Shown here piece after piece: positions 40,483-50,700 of a DNA stretch of 64,000 nt (the stretch's first letter is position 1; each line of letters opens with the position of its first letter). The position numbers and the translations under genes are program-made. Below the pieces are notes generated by a model. That model was not told the DNA's origin. It ran no database searches and saw only the letters and a program-made list of their open reading frames with translations. Origin of the DNA: Histoplasma ohiense (lineage: Eukaryota; Ascomycota; Eurotiomycetes; Onygenales; Ajellomycetaceae); assembly GCA_017607445.1 (NCBI GenBank), contig JAEVHH010000001.1, positions 5,022,001 through 5,086,000 of the forward strand, read 5' to 3'.

Positions 40483-40575
40483 CATCCGTTGAATTGATAT
40501 TTGATACCCCACCACACAACGTCCCCGAGAATTGCCAACTCACAATACTGGACAACGGAATATACGATTGCTACA

Positions 40576-43353
40576 ATGAGTGGAGCCCAACTAACAGATA
40601 GAGCGAATAAAGCTCTTGTTGACGCCCATGCTCTAGCAGAGCAACATGCCCACCCCCAGCTCCTCCCCATCCATCTCGCAGTGTCCCTTCTGGACCCTCC
40701 GGCTGATGAATCGAAGGACCAACAAGTAACCACACATCCTTCACACCAAGCCAGTTCGGCTTCACTTTTCAAACGAGTCGTTGAGAAAGCCCATGGTGAC
40801 CCCCAACTACTAGCCCGGGCACTGAACCGGTCTCTAGTCCGGCTACCTTCTCAGGATCCCCCACCAGAGACCATCGCACCATCGCCGGCCATTTCAAAGG
40901 TGCTTCGGTCCGCGACCAATCTATCAAAGACGCAGAAAGACAGCTATGTTGCTATAGATCATCTGATAGCCGCGCTGGCCGAGGATCCGGCAATCCAGCG
41001 GGCGCTTGCTGACGCAAACATCCCGAATGTGAAGTTGATTGATTCGGCGATCCAGCAGATCCGCGGGATGAAGCGAGTGGACTCGAAAACAGCAGATACG
41101 GAAGAGGAGAGTGAGAATCTGAAGAAATTTACGATTGATATGACATCGATGGCCAGAGAAGGGAAAATCGACCCTGTCATTGGTCGAGAGGAGGAGATCA
41201 GGAGAGTGATTCGCATTCTCAGTCGACGGACAAAGAACAATCCAGTCCTCATCGGCGAGCCGGGCGTGGGGAAAACGACAGTCGTGGAAGGTCTGGCTCG
41301 CCGAATTGTTAATGCGGATGTCCCTGCAAATCTGTCGAATTGCAAGCTCTTGTCCCTCGATGTTGGGTCTCTTGTTGCTGGCAGCAAGTATCGTGGTGAG
41401 TTTGAAGAGAGAATGAAAGGGGTTCTGAATGAGATTGAAGAATCGAAGGATACTATCGTTTTGTTTGTCGACGAAATCCACCTGCTCATGGGAGCTGGCT
41501 CCAGTGGAGAGGGTGGCATGGATGCTGCTAATCTGCTGAAGCCCATGCTGGCTAGGGGCCAACTCCATTGCATTGGCGCAACTACCCTTGGCGAATACAG
41601 GAAATACATCGAAAAAGATCAGGCCTTTGAACGTCGATTCCAACAAGTTCTGGTCAAAGAGCCTTCAGTGAACGAGACGATCTCAATCCTTCGAGGACTG
41701 AAGGAGAGATACGAAGTTCATCATGGTGTTAACATCCTCGACGGAGCTATTGTATCAGCAGCAAATTTGGCTTCTCGTTATCTTACCGCCCGAAGACTGC
41801 CAGACTCAGCCGTTGACCTTATTGATGAGGCGGCTGCAGCTGTCCGTGTCACAAGGGAATCACAACCCGAAGCTCTCGATACATTGGAGCGCCGTGCCAG
41901 GCAACTCCAGATTGAAATTCATGCTTTGGAACGCGAGAAGGATCCAGCATCAAAGATACGACTAGAAACTGCAAAGCAGGAGGCAGCAAATGTTAACGAA
42001 GAATTGCGACCAATGAGAGAAAAATACGAAAGCGAAAAGCAACGAAGCAAAGATATCCAGGATGCTAAAATCAAATTGGATCTTCTGAAAGTGAAGCGGG
42101 ATGAGGCAACCAGGTCGGGGGATACGCAAACCGCTTCAGATCTCATATACTATGCCATCCCCGATGTCGAGAAGCGCATCGAGCAGCTTGAGGCTGAAAG
42201 AGCTCGAGTCGACGCGGAATTATCCATTCAGCCAGGAGGGGGAGGGGAAACTCTTCTGGCAGATGCTGTTGGTCCTGAACAGATCAATGAAATTGTGGCT
42301 CGATGGACTGGTATTCCCGTTACCAAGCTCAGAACCACCGAGAAGGACAGACTCCTTCAAATGGAATCGCACCTCTCTAAGATTGTTGTTGGCCAGAAAG
42401 AAGCTGTTCAGTCCGTCTCAAATGCAATTCGTCTCCAACGCTCTGGCCTTAGCAACCCTAATTCCCCGCCAAGCTTCCTGTTCTGCGGTCCTTCCGGTAC
42501 AGGTAAAACGCTTCTTACGAAGGCTTTGGCGGAATTCCTTTTCGATGACTCCAAAGCCATGATCAGATTTGATATGTCGGAATATCAAGAAAGGCATTCT
42601 TTGAGTCGAATGATCGGTGCTCCTCCCGGATATGTTGGGCATGATGCCGGTGGCCAACTAACGGAAGCACTTCGCCGCCGACCATTTTCCATTCTGCTCT
42701 TTGATGAGGTGGAAAAAGCCGCGAAGGAAGTATTGACTGTCCTGCTTCAGCTGATGGATGATGGAAGAATTACAGACGGCCAGGGAAGAATCGTTGATGC
42801 GAAGAATTGTATCGTCGTGATGACTTCCAACCTTGGCGCGGAGTTCCTTCAGCGTTCCACCGTCGCAAATGGCCAAATAGATTCAACCACAAAAGAACTT
42901 GTTATGGGAACACTGCGGAACTACTTCCTACCCGAATTCCTCAATCGGATTTCCAGCATCGTTATCTTCAATACACTAACGAGACGGGAGATACGGAAGA
43001 TCGTTGATCTCCGACTTGAGGAGATCCAACAGAGACTAGAGCAGAATGATCGCTCGGTAACGATAGAATGCACGGACGAGGCCAAGGATTACTTGGGCAA
43101 TGCTGGCTACTCGCCATTATACGGCGCCCGACCGTTGTCACGACTCATCGAGAAAGAGGTCTTAAACCGCCTTGCGGTGTTGATCCTAAAAGGCGCTATC
43201 AAGGACGGCGAAACTGCACGTGTAGTTATGGAATACGGACGAATCACTGTGCTTCCGAACCACGGAACTGAAAGCGAAGACGAGGAGATGGTCGGCGATG
43301 ACGCGCTCGAGGAGATGGAGGAAGACTTGGGTGAAGATGATCTTTATGAATGA
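40576..43353 (+). CDS. HSP104: HSP104/ClpB-type protein disaggregase
   Basis: A single exon encodes 925 residues, close to the family's usual 900-930. Order: Clp N-domain (1-150), first AAA+ module with Walker A GEPGVGKT (227-234) and Walker B LFVDEIH (296-302), the coiled M-domain (about 410-540, with REKYESEKQRSKDIQDAK), second AAA+ module with Walker A GPSGTGKT (638-645) and Walker B ILLFDEVE (706-713), then the C-terminal small domain and an acidic tail ending EDDLYE. The hexamer threads aggregated proteins through its pore with Hsp70/Hsp40 help and gives thermotolerance. The cytosolic rather than the mitochondrial paralogue is favoured by the acidic tail and lack of a presequence. The start at ATG 40576 (MSGAQLTDRANKAL) matches the family; in-frame codons upstream are not needed. 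Confidence 0.95.
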   Translation: MSGAQLTDRANKALVDAHALAEQHAHPQLLPIHLAVSLLDPPADESKDQQVTTHPSHQASSASLFKRVVEKAHGDPQLLARALNRSLVRLPSQDPPPETIAPSPAISKVLRSATNLSKTQKDSYVAIDHLIAALAEDPAIQRALADANIPNVKLIDSAIQQIRGMKRVDSKTADTEEESENLKKFTIDMTSMAREGKIDPVIGREEEIRRVIRILSRRTKNNPVLIGEPGVGKTTVVEGLARRIVNADVPANLSNCKLLSLDVGSLVAGSKYRGEFEERMKGVLNEIEESKDTIVLFVDEIHLLMGAGSSGEGGMDAANLLKPMLARGQLHCIGATTLGEYRKYIEKDQAFERRFQQVLVKEPSVNETISILRGLKERYEVHHGVNILDGAIVSAANLASRYLTARRLPDSAVDLIDEAAAAVRVTRESQPEALDTLERRARQLQIEIHALEREKDPASKIRLETAKQEAANVNEELRPMREKYESEKQRSKDIQDAKIKLDLLKVKRDEATRSGDTQTASDLIYYAIPDVEKRIEQLEAERARVDAELSIQPGGGGETLLADAVGPEQINEIVARWTGIPVTKLRTTEKDRLLQMESHLSKIVVGQKEAVQSVSNAIRLQRSGLSNPNSPPSFLFCGPSGTGKTLLTKALAEFLFDDSKAMIRFDMSEYQERHSLSRMIGAPPGYVGHDAGGQLTEALRRRPFSILLFDEVEKAAKEVLTVLLQLMDDGRITDGQGRIVDAKNCIVVMTSNLGAEFLQRSTVANGQIDSTTKELVMGTLRNYFLPEFLNRISSIVIFNTLTRREIRKIVDLRLEEIQQRLEQNDRSVTIECTDEAKDYLGNAGYSPLYGARPLSRLIEKEVLNRLAVLILKGAIKDGETARVVMEYGRITVLPNHGTESEDEEMVGDDALEEMEEDLGEDDLYE

Positions 43354-44006
43354 GAATGAGATATCTAGAGGATAAGCGATTAGGGGTTTAAACGATGACG
43401 TTCTTGCTTTTTCTTCCGTTTCAGCTTTACATTGTTTTTTTCTGGTTCGCGTTCTTTTTCTCTCAGCCGATATTTTTCCTTTTCATGAACTAATGATCCT
43501 ATTTCTGGTTTTGGTTGGGGTGAGAAACTACTGGATTTATGAAAGTAATAGCATAAAAGTGTTCATTCTTATTTCGTTTTTGTTGGAAGGATTGGAAAGA
43601 TGGTTCGTCCCTTGGGCTACTTTTAATGCTGTGAAACACGAGATGAACGATTTCCCTTCGCCATTTCCTTTGACTCAACTATCCTTTGACTCTTAAAATG
43701 AGGTGTAACTTAGTTCTGTACAGCGTAGTCTACCCAGCAATGGGTTTTTTACTTTTTTAAACAATGTGGAACAATTTATCCCTTTATCCCTGGATAGAAC
43801 AATATCCATGTTCCTTTCTCCTTTCTGGGACAAAATGGATGTCCTGGGCAATGACATATCATGTGATCACGCGCGTTGAAGCCTCATCGATTCCCTGACG
43901 CGACGCGCCAAGAAATCAGCAACTTCTTGTCAATCAGTTTTCCTCAATTGGATCTGATATGGGGAGAATGCTTGATCGCACAGAGCATTGATTTACATAT
44001 CAAACT
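43354..44006. other. Intergenic, HSP104 3' flank and RDH54 promoter
   Basis: T-rich 3' flank, then the promoter of the next tandem gene. No gene seen; a 67-codon frame at 43493-43696 has no motif. Confidence 0.55.
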
Positions 44007-47000
44007 ATGACTTCTAAACCCTTCCGGCCACCGCTGATCAAAAAATCACCAACATCAGCATGTGTCGAGTCTACCGGAGATTCTGGTCATCTTACTAAAC
44101 GTCGAAGAATCACTGCTGAAAGCTCTGACCTAGCAGCTAGTGATAATGATGGTGATGGTAATGGAAAATGTACAAAATCAGAATATGTATCCAGGGTGTC
44201 TAATCCAAGCTCAAAGTTGGTCTCTGACCGAAAGCCGCTGGTTCCGAAGTGGAATCTACCAATGGAGGTGAATGTGGATGACGGTGATGATGATATGTCG
44301 GCGTCGGATTTTGGGATGAAAACATGTTACAACGTTCTCTGGTATGTGAGTTCTGTTGAACCTTTTTTTTTTTTTTTTTTTCTTTCACAACTGGAAATAA
44401 ATTGGTAATATAAGGAAGGGTTAATGGCTTTTGGCTAACATTCCGCTCCTCGGGATTTTGTTAGGCGGAAACCTACTACCAAAAAGCATAAAACGTGGGA
44501 TGGTGATGGAATCTTAACTGTCAGTGGTGGTTATGCGTCTCTGCAGGACATATCTGGGCGGGATTTTGGGAGAATCATGTTCAATTCTCCTCTCCTGCCC
44601 GGTTCGACATTATCGGTTGGTGGAAAAGAGGTTGAAGTTGACTCTGTCTTGTCGAAGAAGGAGTTCCTCTCTGGTCGGCCATTTTTAGGTGCTGCCAAAC
44701 CTTTACCTGCGACCATACCCATCGACAAATCCAATGAAAATGCCGGTGATCCAGTTCGTGTGTCCCGCATTTCATCTGCTATATCGACGAATGGCACCAT
44801 TAGACTTCCCCCTAAAGCCAAAATCACACGCGAGAACAGAGACAACGAAGGAGAAAAGAGACTCCTTAACATAGCTGCGCCTAGAAGCTTTGCGGCGAAG
44901 AATGTCTTCAAAAATCCTTTCAAAGATAGCACTGTACTAGTGCAGAAGCCAGATGGCAGTCCCATTCCACGACATGATCCCACGGCTCCTGGCGCGCTCA
45001 TCATGAAACGGCCAACATCAGTCCCTAAAGGCAAACAAATTGTTGATGTCGTCCTTGATCCGCTTTTGGCTAAACATCTCCGTGAGCATCAGCGAGAAGG
45101 TGTTAAATTTCTCTACGAGTGTGTCATGGGAATGCGATCTTTCAATGGTGAAGGGGCGATCCTCGCAGACGAAATGGGTCTAGGGAAAACCTTGCAGACC
45201 ATAGCTCTTATATGGACCCTCTTGAAACAAAACCCGATATACGAGGCTCAACCAGTGGTTAAAAAAGCCCTGATAGTTTGTCCCGTCACATTAATCGATA
45301 ACTGGAGAAAAGAGTTCCGGAAATGGTTAGGTAATGAACGCGTCGGTGTATTTGTGGCTGATGCCAAAAGGACCAGACTCACCGATTTTACCATGGGCAA
45401 GAGCTATAGCGTTATGATCATCGGATACGAGCGTCTCCGAACCGTACAAGAGGAGTTATCGAAGGGATCTGGGATTGATATTGTCATTGCGGACGAGGGG
45501 CATAGGATGAGGACTGTCCAAAACAAGAGTGCACAAGCGATACAATCGTTGAATACTTCAAAACGAATCGTTCTCTCCGGAACCCCGATCCAGAATGATC
45601 TAACTGAGTTTTTTGCCATGGTTGACTTTGTCAATCCTGGCCTTCTAGGAACATTCAAAATGTTCATGAAAGAATTCGAAGGGCCAATTGTGAAAAGCAG
45701 ACAGCCAGGGGCTTTGGAAAAGGACATCGAGAAAGGAGAAGCGAGGAGTGAGGAATTGACAAACCTGACGTCCTTGTTTATTTTGCGGCGAACTGCGGAC
45801 ATCCTCTTGAAATATCTGCCTCCCAAAACCGAATATGTCCTATTCTGTAACCCTACCTCCTCTCAGAAAAATATCTATCACCATGTTCTCAGTTCTCCAA
45901 TTTTCCAATGCGCTTTGGGAAATTCGGAGAGTGCTCTACAGCTTATTACCATTCTCAAGAAACTGTGCAACAGCCCTTCCCTCTTAAAGCCTAGAAACTC
46001 CGATCAAACTCCCAATTCTACCCTTGGTGCCTTAATTTCCAGTCTTCCGCCAACTGTTCTTCGAAACCTATCTCCTGCTTCGAGCGGTAAAATCAGAGTC
46101 CTTGACCAGCTACTTCATAATATACGTCATACTACGTCCGAAAAGGTTGTCCTTATATCAAATTACACATCTACTCTTGATCTCCTTGCGACATTTCTTA
46201 CTTCCCTATCCTTGCCATTTCTGCGTCTGGACGGCTCCACCCTACCTTCAAAACGACAAGGGCTCGTTGATGATTTCAACCGCTCGTCTTCATCTTCAGT
46301 ATTCGCATTTCTTCTCTCAGCCAAAGCGGGAGGTACAGGTCTCAACCTTATTGGAGCCAGCCGGCTCATTCTTTTTGATGTTGATTGGAACCCCGCAACG
46401 GATATACAGGCAATGGCGCGAATACATCGTGATGGTCAGAAACGACATTGTCGAGTCTATAGACTTGTACTGAAAGGAGCACTGGAGGAGAAGATTTGGC
46501 AAAGACAGGTCACTAAGATAGGACTGGCAGACAGCGTGATGGATCAAAAAACTGGTGTCTCTCAATTTTCGCGTGAGGAACTTAAGGATTTATTTCGCCT
46601 AGACGAAGGGACTACTTGCCAAACACACGAATTAATCGGTTGTCAATGCGGTGGTAGTGGAGAACTAGATATCTCGAAATCTGACAAGCAAAGCGAAGTT
46701 TCGGATGTGGACTCAGAGGACAGCGAAGACGAAATCATTGATTTTACAAGGCTGGTAAAGGCCTCGCGGCTCCAAGCCCTAAATTCAGAAAATATGTCGA
46801 CGAACAGGCGTAAATCCAGGAACGAAAAATCCAAAATGCTCTCTCTGATGCAATACACTCATATCGATCCCTCTCTGCTTTGTTGTGCGCCATCGCTTGA
46901 TAAATCCCCGGAAGATTTTAACACTGGGAACAACAAAGAACTCGAGGCCCATATCGACGACAGTGTTCTACTATCACTACTGAAAGAGGAAGGCAACGGC

Positions 47001-47057
47001 GTGGGATTTTTGTTCAAGAAATGCGCATCTTCTGGAATGTCTTTGACCTCCATTTAA
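44007..47057 (+). CDS. RDH54: RDH54/TID1-type Swi2/Snf2 recombination ATPase
   Basis: Two exons, 44007-44341 and 44465-47057, give 975 residues. The intron contains a 19-base T run and splits a Trp codon (YNVLW, then RKPTTKKHKTW). The Snf2 ATPase core holds LREHQREGVKFLYE, DEMGLGKT (347-354), VCPVTLIDNWRKEF, DEGH (455-458), VLSGTPIQNDLTEFF, RLDGSTLPSKRQ and QAMARIHRDGQKR (about 760-772). The N-terminal FRPPLIK block and the length fit Rdh54 rather than Rad54, whose helicase core lies nearer the start. Rdh54 works with Rad51/Dmc1, moving along duplex DNA to remodel filaments in recombination. The C-terminus is Ser/Asp-rich (DVDSEDSEDEIIDF). Confidence 0.9.
44363..44381. repeat. Poly-T tract inside RDH54 intron
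   Basis: Nineteen T in a row within the intron 44342-44464. Confidence 0.85.
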
Positions 47058-47715
47058 TGGTCCCTTTCCTTCAGAAATTATTACATATGTTTGAAATGAT
47101 TTGTTTTCTAGATTCCAATTCGGTTCTTTCACATTCTGGAGAAACATACAACATCTTTATATGGTTTTTTTTTTCTTTCATTATATTCCCACATGGCTAT
47201 CTGTTTTTGATGCTACAGCATATTCTGCACGTCTCTATCATGCGATAGATTTTATAGAATTAGCATTCAGGTTCAAAACATAGACACCACCAATATCGAT
47301 TACTTAGTTCAATTTAAGTCGTTCCACGTTAGATGCAAATATCAATCCTTTTAGCTGTGTGTAACCAATGAGACATGTAAGGTTCGATCGAATAACCGAA
47401 ACGCTTTGCTGGGGAATTGTGCTAAATTGCAATATCACATAAATCACATAGGCACAATGCTTCATTATCAGGAGAAAAATATGCCAGATAGAAACACTCG
47501 CTATATCGCTCGAGAGATTGTAATCATTGCACTTCTCATCCTTAAAAACAAACCAACCAAACCAGCAAGCCATTTCCATCCATCCACCTTCCCACCCATA
47601 TCACCAAACAAACAGCCAAAGAATGCCAGTGCCCACTAAAAATCAAAGATCAAACTAACCCGGCCAGAAACTTTGCAAACCAAGTTTTCATGCAAAGCAC
47701 AATGTGTCCACCTAA
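47058..47715. other. Intergenic, convergent 3' ends
   Basis: Between RDH54 (plus) and the large minus-strand gene. Short frames without motifs; nothing else seen. Confidence 0.6.
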
Positions 47716-50700
47716 TTAGTATCTCAGTTTCCCTACCAGTCCGAATGTATACGCCGTCTCCGCCTCACTCTTCATCTGTATCATATAAACTTTGAAATTC
47801 CCACTGACTACACCACCCTCCTTCGCTACACCATCATATCTTTCCCACACAGACACAGCGATTCCGGTCCTAGCCACTCTTTCAAAATTGCTTTCGCCAA
47901 GACATACATCCAGCAACACCTCCCCTTTTGTCTTACCTCGGATGAGAATGCGCTTTTCGTCCCGACGAGCTGACGATACCGGTGCTGCCGGAGCAACTTG
48001 CGCGGGAACAGCGGAAGGTTGCCCATCCGGCGTCATCGGCTCCATATTGCCAAAGTCTGCAGGAGATATCCCAGCATCTACTCGATTAGTTCCAGCAGTA
48101 CCCGGGCGGGATGGGCCGGAAGGCGCGTGCAAGATTGTAAGACGAGCAGCCCCCATATCCCGCCATTTCGATGCAGATTCCCGAGCATATAACCTAATCT
48201 TGGCGTTTGAAAGGCCAATACCGCCGGCTGCGTTTTTCGCAAGGTCATAACCCGTTTCGAAAGGTGAATTTGGGAAGATGGATCCAGACCGAGTGGATGT
48301 TGAGTAAAGACTGCCGCGTTGGCTGCCAGTGCGGGATGTGATGGTTGATCGGGCGATACTGAACATCTTGCTCCCTGCGCCGAATTTTTTGAGAGCTGAG
48401 AATGCACTGGACATTGTGCCAACGCTGGAATCTGTCACGCCAGCCACAGACGGGGCAGGGGCGCTCGAGGCACGATAACTGCTGCTTGACCAATTGAACC
48501 ACCCACCGAATCTGCTCCTGCGGTTGGAATTTTGGCGGGCGAGCGACGTAGGCTGCACAGAATACGGACCGCGGGCATTCTGTAGTGCGATGTAGGTCGG
48601 GTTATTTATTCGAGAGTGATTGATAAGTCCATATAACTTCTCGCACTCCTCAGGGTTTCGTGAACGGAACATGATATTGTTCCCTGTGGTGATTTGGGAT
48701 TTTGTCGTGGGAGGTGAGCGTATGGATATATCTAAAGCAGTTCCGCGTCGAATTGGGACAAGAGGGGTTAATTCCAGAGCGATTAGTGGTTTTTCAGAGG
48801 GAATGCCAGAATCCGTGTCCTCTTCATGGAGTCCTGCGCGTTGCGAATGTTCAAAATTCATCTCATAAGCTTCAATCAGACCCGGGGTAATCACAATGCT
48901 GCATTCATCCGGATAAAGTGCCTCCCAAGTACCCTTCTCATTCCAAGAGAAAATAAATGCAATAGACTTTGCGGATTTGGAAGGCTGTAGTGGAATACTT
49001 TTGCATGGTGACTGGGAAGCGGAATTTGAAGGTCCAAGAGTTCCCTCCGGATCAGTTGGAGGTTCCGACAGCTGCAATATATTGCAAAGCTGGCGAGCTC
49101 CAACTGGCGGCAATGGCGTTTCATTGTCATCTCCTTCCAACTCCTCGTCCGACGTCTCCGAGGAAGAGTTAATTTCGTGGTGCTCAATGGTAGATGTATC
49201 AGAGCTGTCTGGAGACTCTGTTGCCGTTGAAGGCTCGTACTCGTGCTTGAGCGGAGACGAGGATCGTCGATTTTGGTTATTGCGACGCGACGTTGGGCTT
49301 AAAACAGGGGTAGAATGTCTTGGAACGGTAGGACTTGGTGAACTATGAGGTGGTGGCAATGGAACATCTTCGGTATATACTGTGAGGTCTCGACAAAGAA
49401 TATCTTCGTCTAGGCCTTTGCGCTTAGCTGGACTTCTGCTGACTTTATTGGTCGTAATTGATGGCGCTGGCGTCTCCTCTTTAGGAGGAGATGTAGCCAA
49501 GCTGCTTTGGGGACTGCCTTTCCTGATTTTAGGTATAAGCGGCAGTTCTAGGGATGGAACGGGAGAGAGAGAACGCCGGCCTAGTGGTCTCCCGAGTTGG
49601 GGCTTTGGAGAGCTAATTTCGGGAGACGAGCCTCTCTTTATGGGTAATCCAGCTAGACCTGTTTCTTGAGGATAAGTAGATTTTGTCTCGGGAGATTTAG
49701 GTCCAGCAAATGGAAGATCAGATACACCTCTCTCCTTCTCTGGTGTCCTTGTGCCACTTGACGGTGGGCTTGACATAGACAAATCTCCATAGTTAGGTCT
49801 CCTCTTGGCTTTCGATCTCCTCAAATTGGTTGGAGAAACACCGCCAGCCATATCCATAGCTTCGTTAAGGCTTCTAGGTCTAGCGACTGATTCCCGCGGC
49901 CTCGTAGGTGTATGAGGCGAGATATTTTCTGATTCCTTTCGAGAATGCGGAACTGAAAGGGGTTCTTTCGGACTGTAGGTATCGCGGGAGAAACCCAACG
50001 ATTGCCTCGATATTTCAGTGTCAGAGCCAACATGTGCTTTCCGCCCTGTAACAAGAGATACCACTGTAGCCTGTTCGCCAATAGGCACGTCCATATCTGT
50101 GGGACTTGGGCTTCTCTTCTCAGACACGGTAGACACTTCGGAGGCCTCTTGCCGCACCCTAGGGGGCCGGTTTCTGGCTTTAGCCCTATTGATAAAGCTC
50201 ATAGATCGGTCGATCTTTGGCGGAACGGGGCTTAATCCAATCATCTGAACCCATTCAAATCCTATCTGCTCGTCATCTGTTTTGAAAGTAATCAACTCTT
50301 TCCAATCTTTCTCCTCTCCTGGCACACCCCTTATCATAATAATGATCTCGCCCTTCCCGTCACCATTTCGAGCAGATGCTCGCCCCCGGTCTATTGGCGG
50401 AAACAAAAGCCAGCGGCCGGTGTCATCGACTTCGCATATTAGCAAGTCGCCACCAGGTGTTTCGTTGGGGGGGTTATCACGAAGTAGAAGTTCAGCACGG
50501 CAATCGATTTGCTGACCAGTTGAATGGAGCAAAGAGAGATTAAAAAAATCGCGAGCTCGAACCCGTCGAGTCTTATGAATGGATATGTCGGCAAGAACGG
50601 CCAGGTTTCGTGGATTTCGGGCTCTCGTAGCGTCAATGGCAGCCGCCATATCGTCTTCGAGCCTTGCTCTCTCTTCATTTGAGCGTCGCCTAGCATCCGT

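Larger units (their letters stand above)
39807..40575. other. Intergenic / HSP104 promoter region
   Basis: 3' flank of the protease-like gene, with a TGTACA array, then the promoter of the HSP104-type gene. It includes AGGGG (40172-40176), CCAAT (40182-40186), heat-shock-element half sites and a TATAAAAG at 40457-40464. Confidence 0.6.

Noticed and set aside
40924..41646. 240-codon minus-strand frame inside HSP104
   Set aside because: Antisense of a strongly conserved AAA+ module, a codon-bias shadow.
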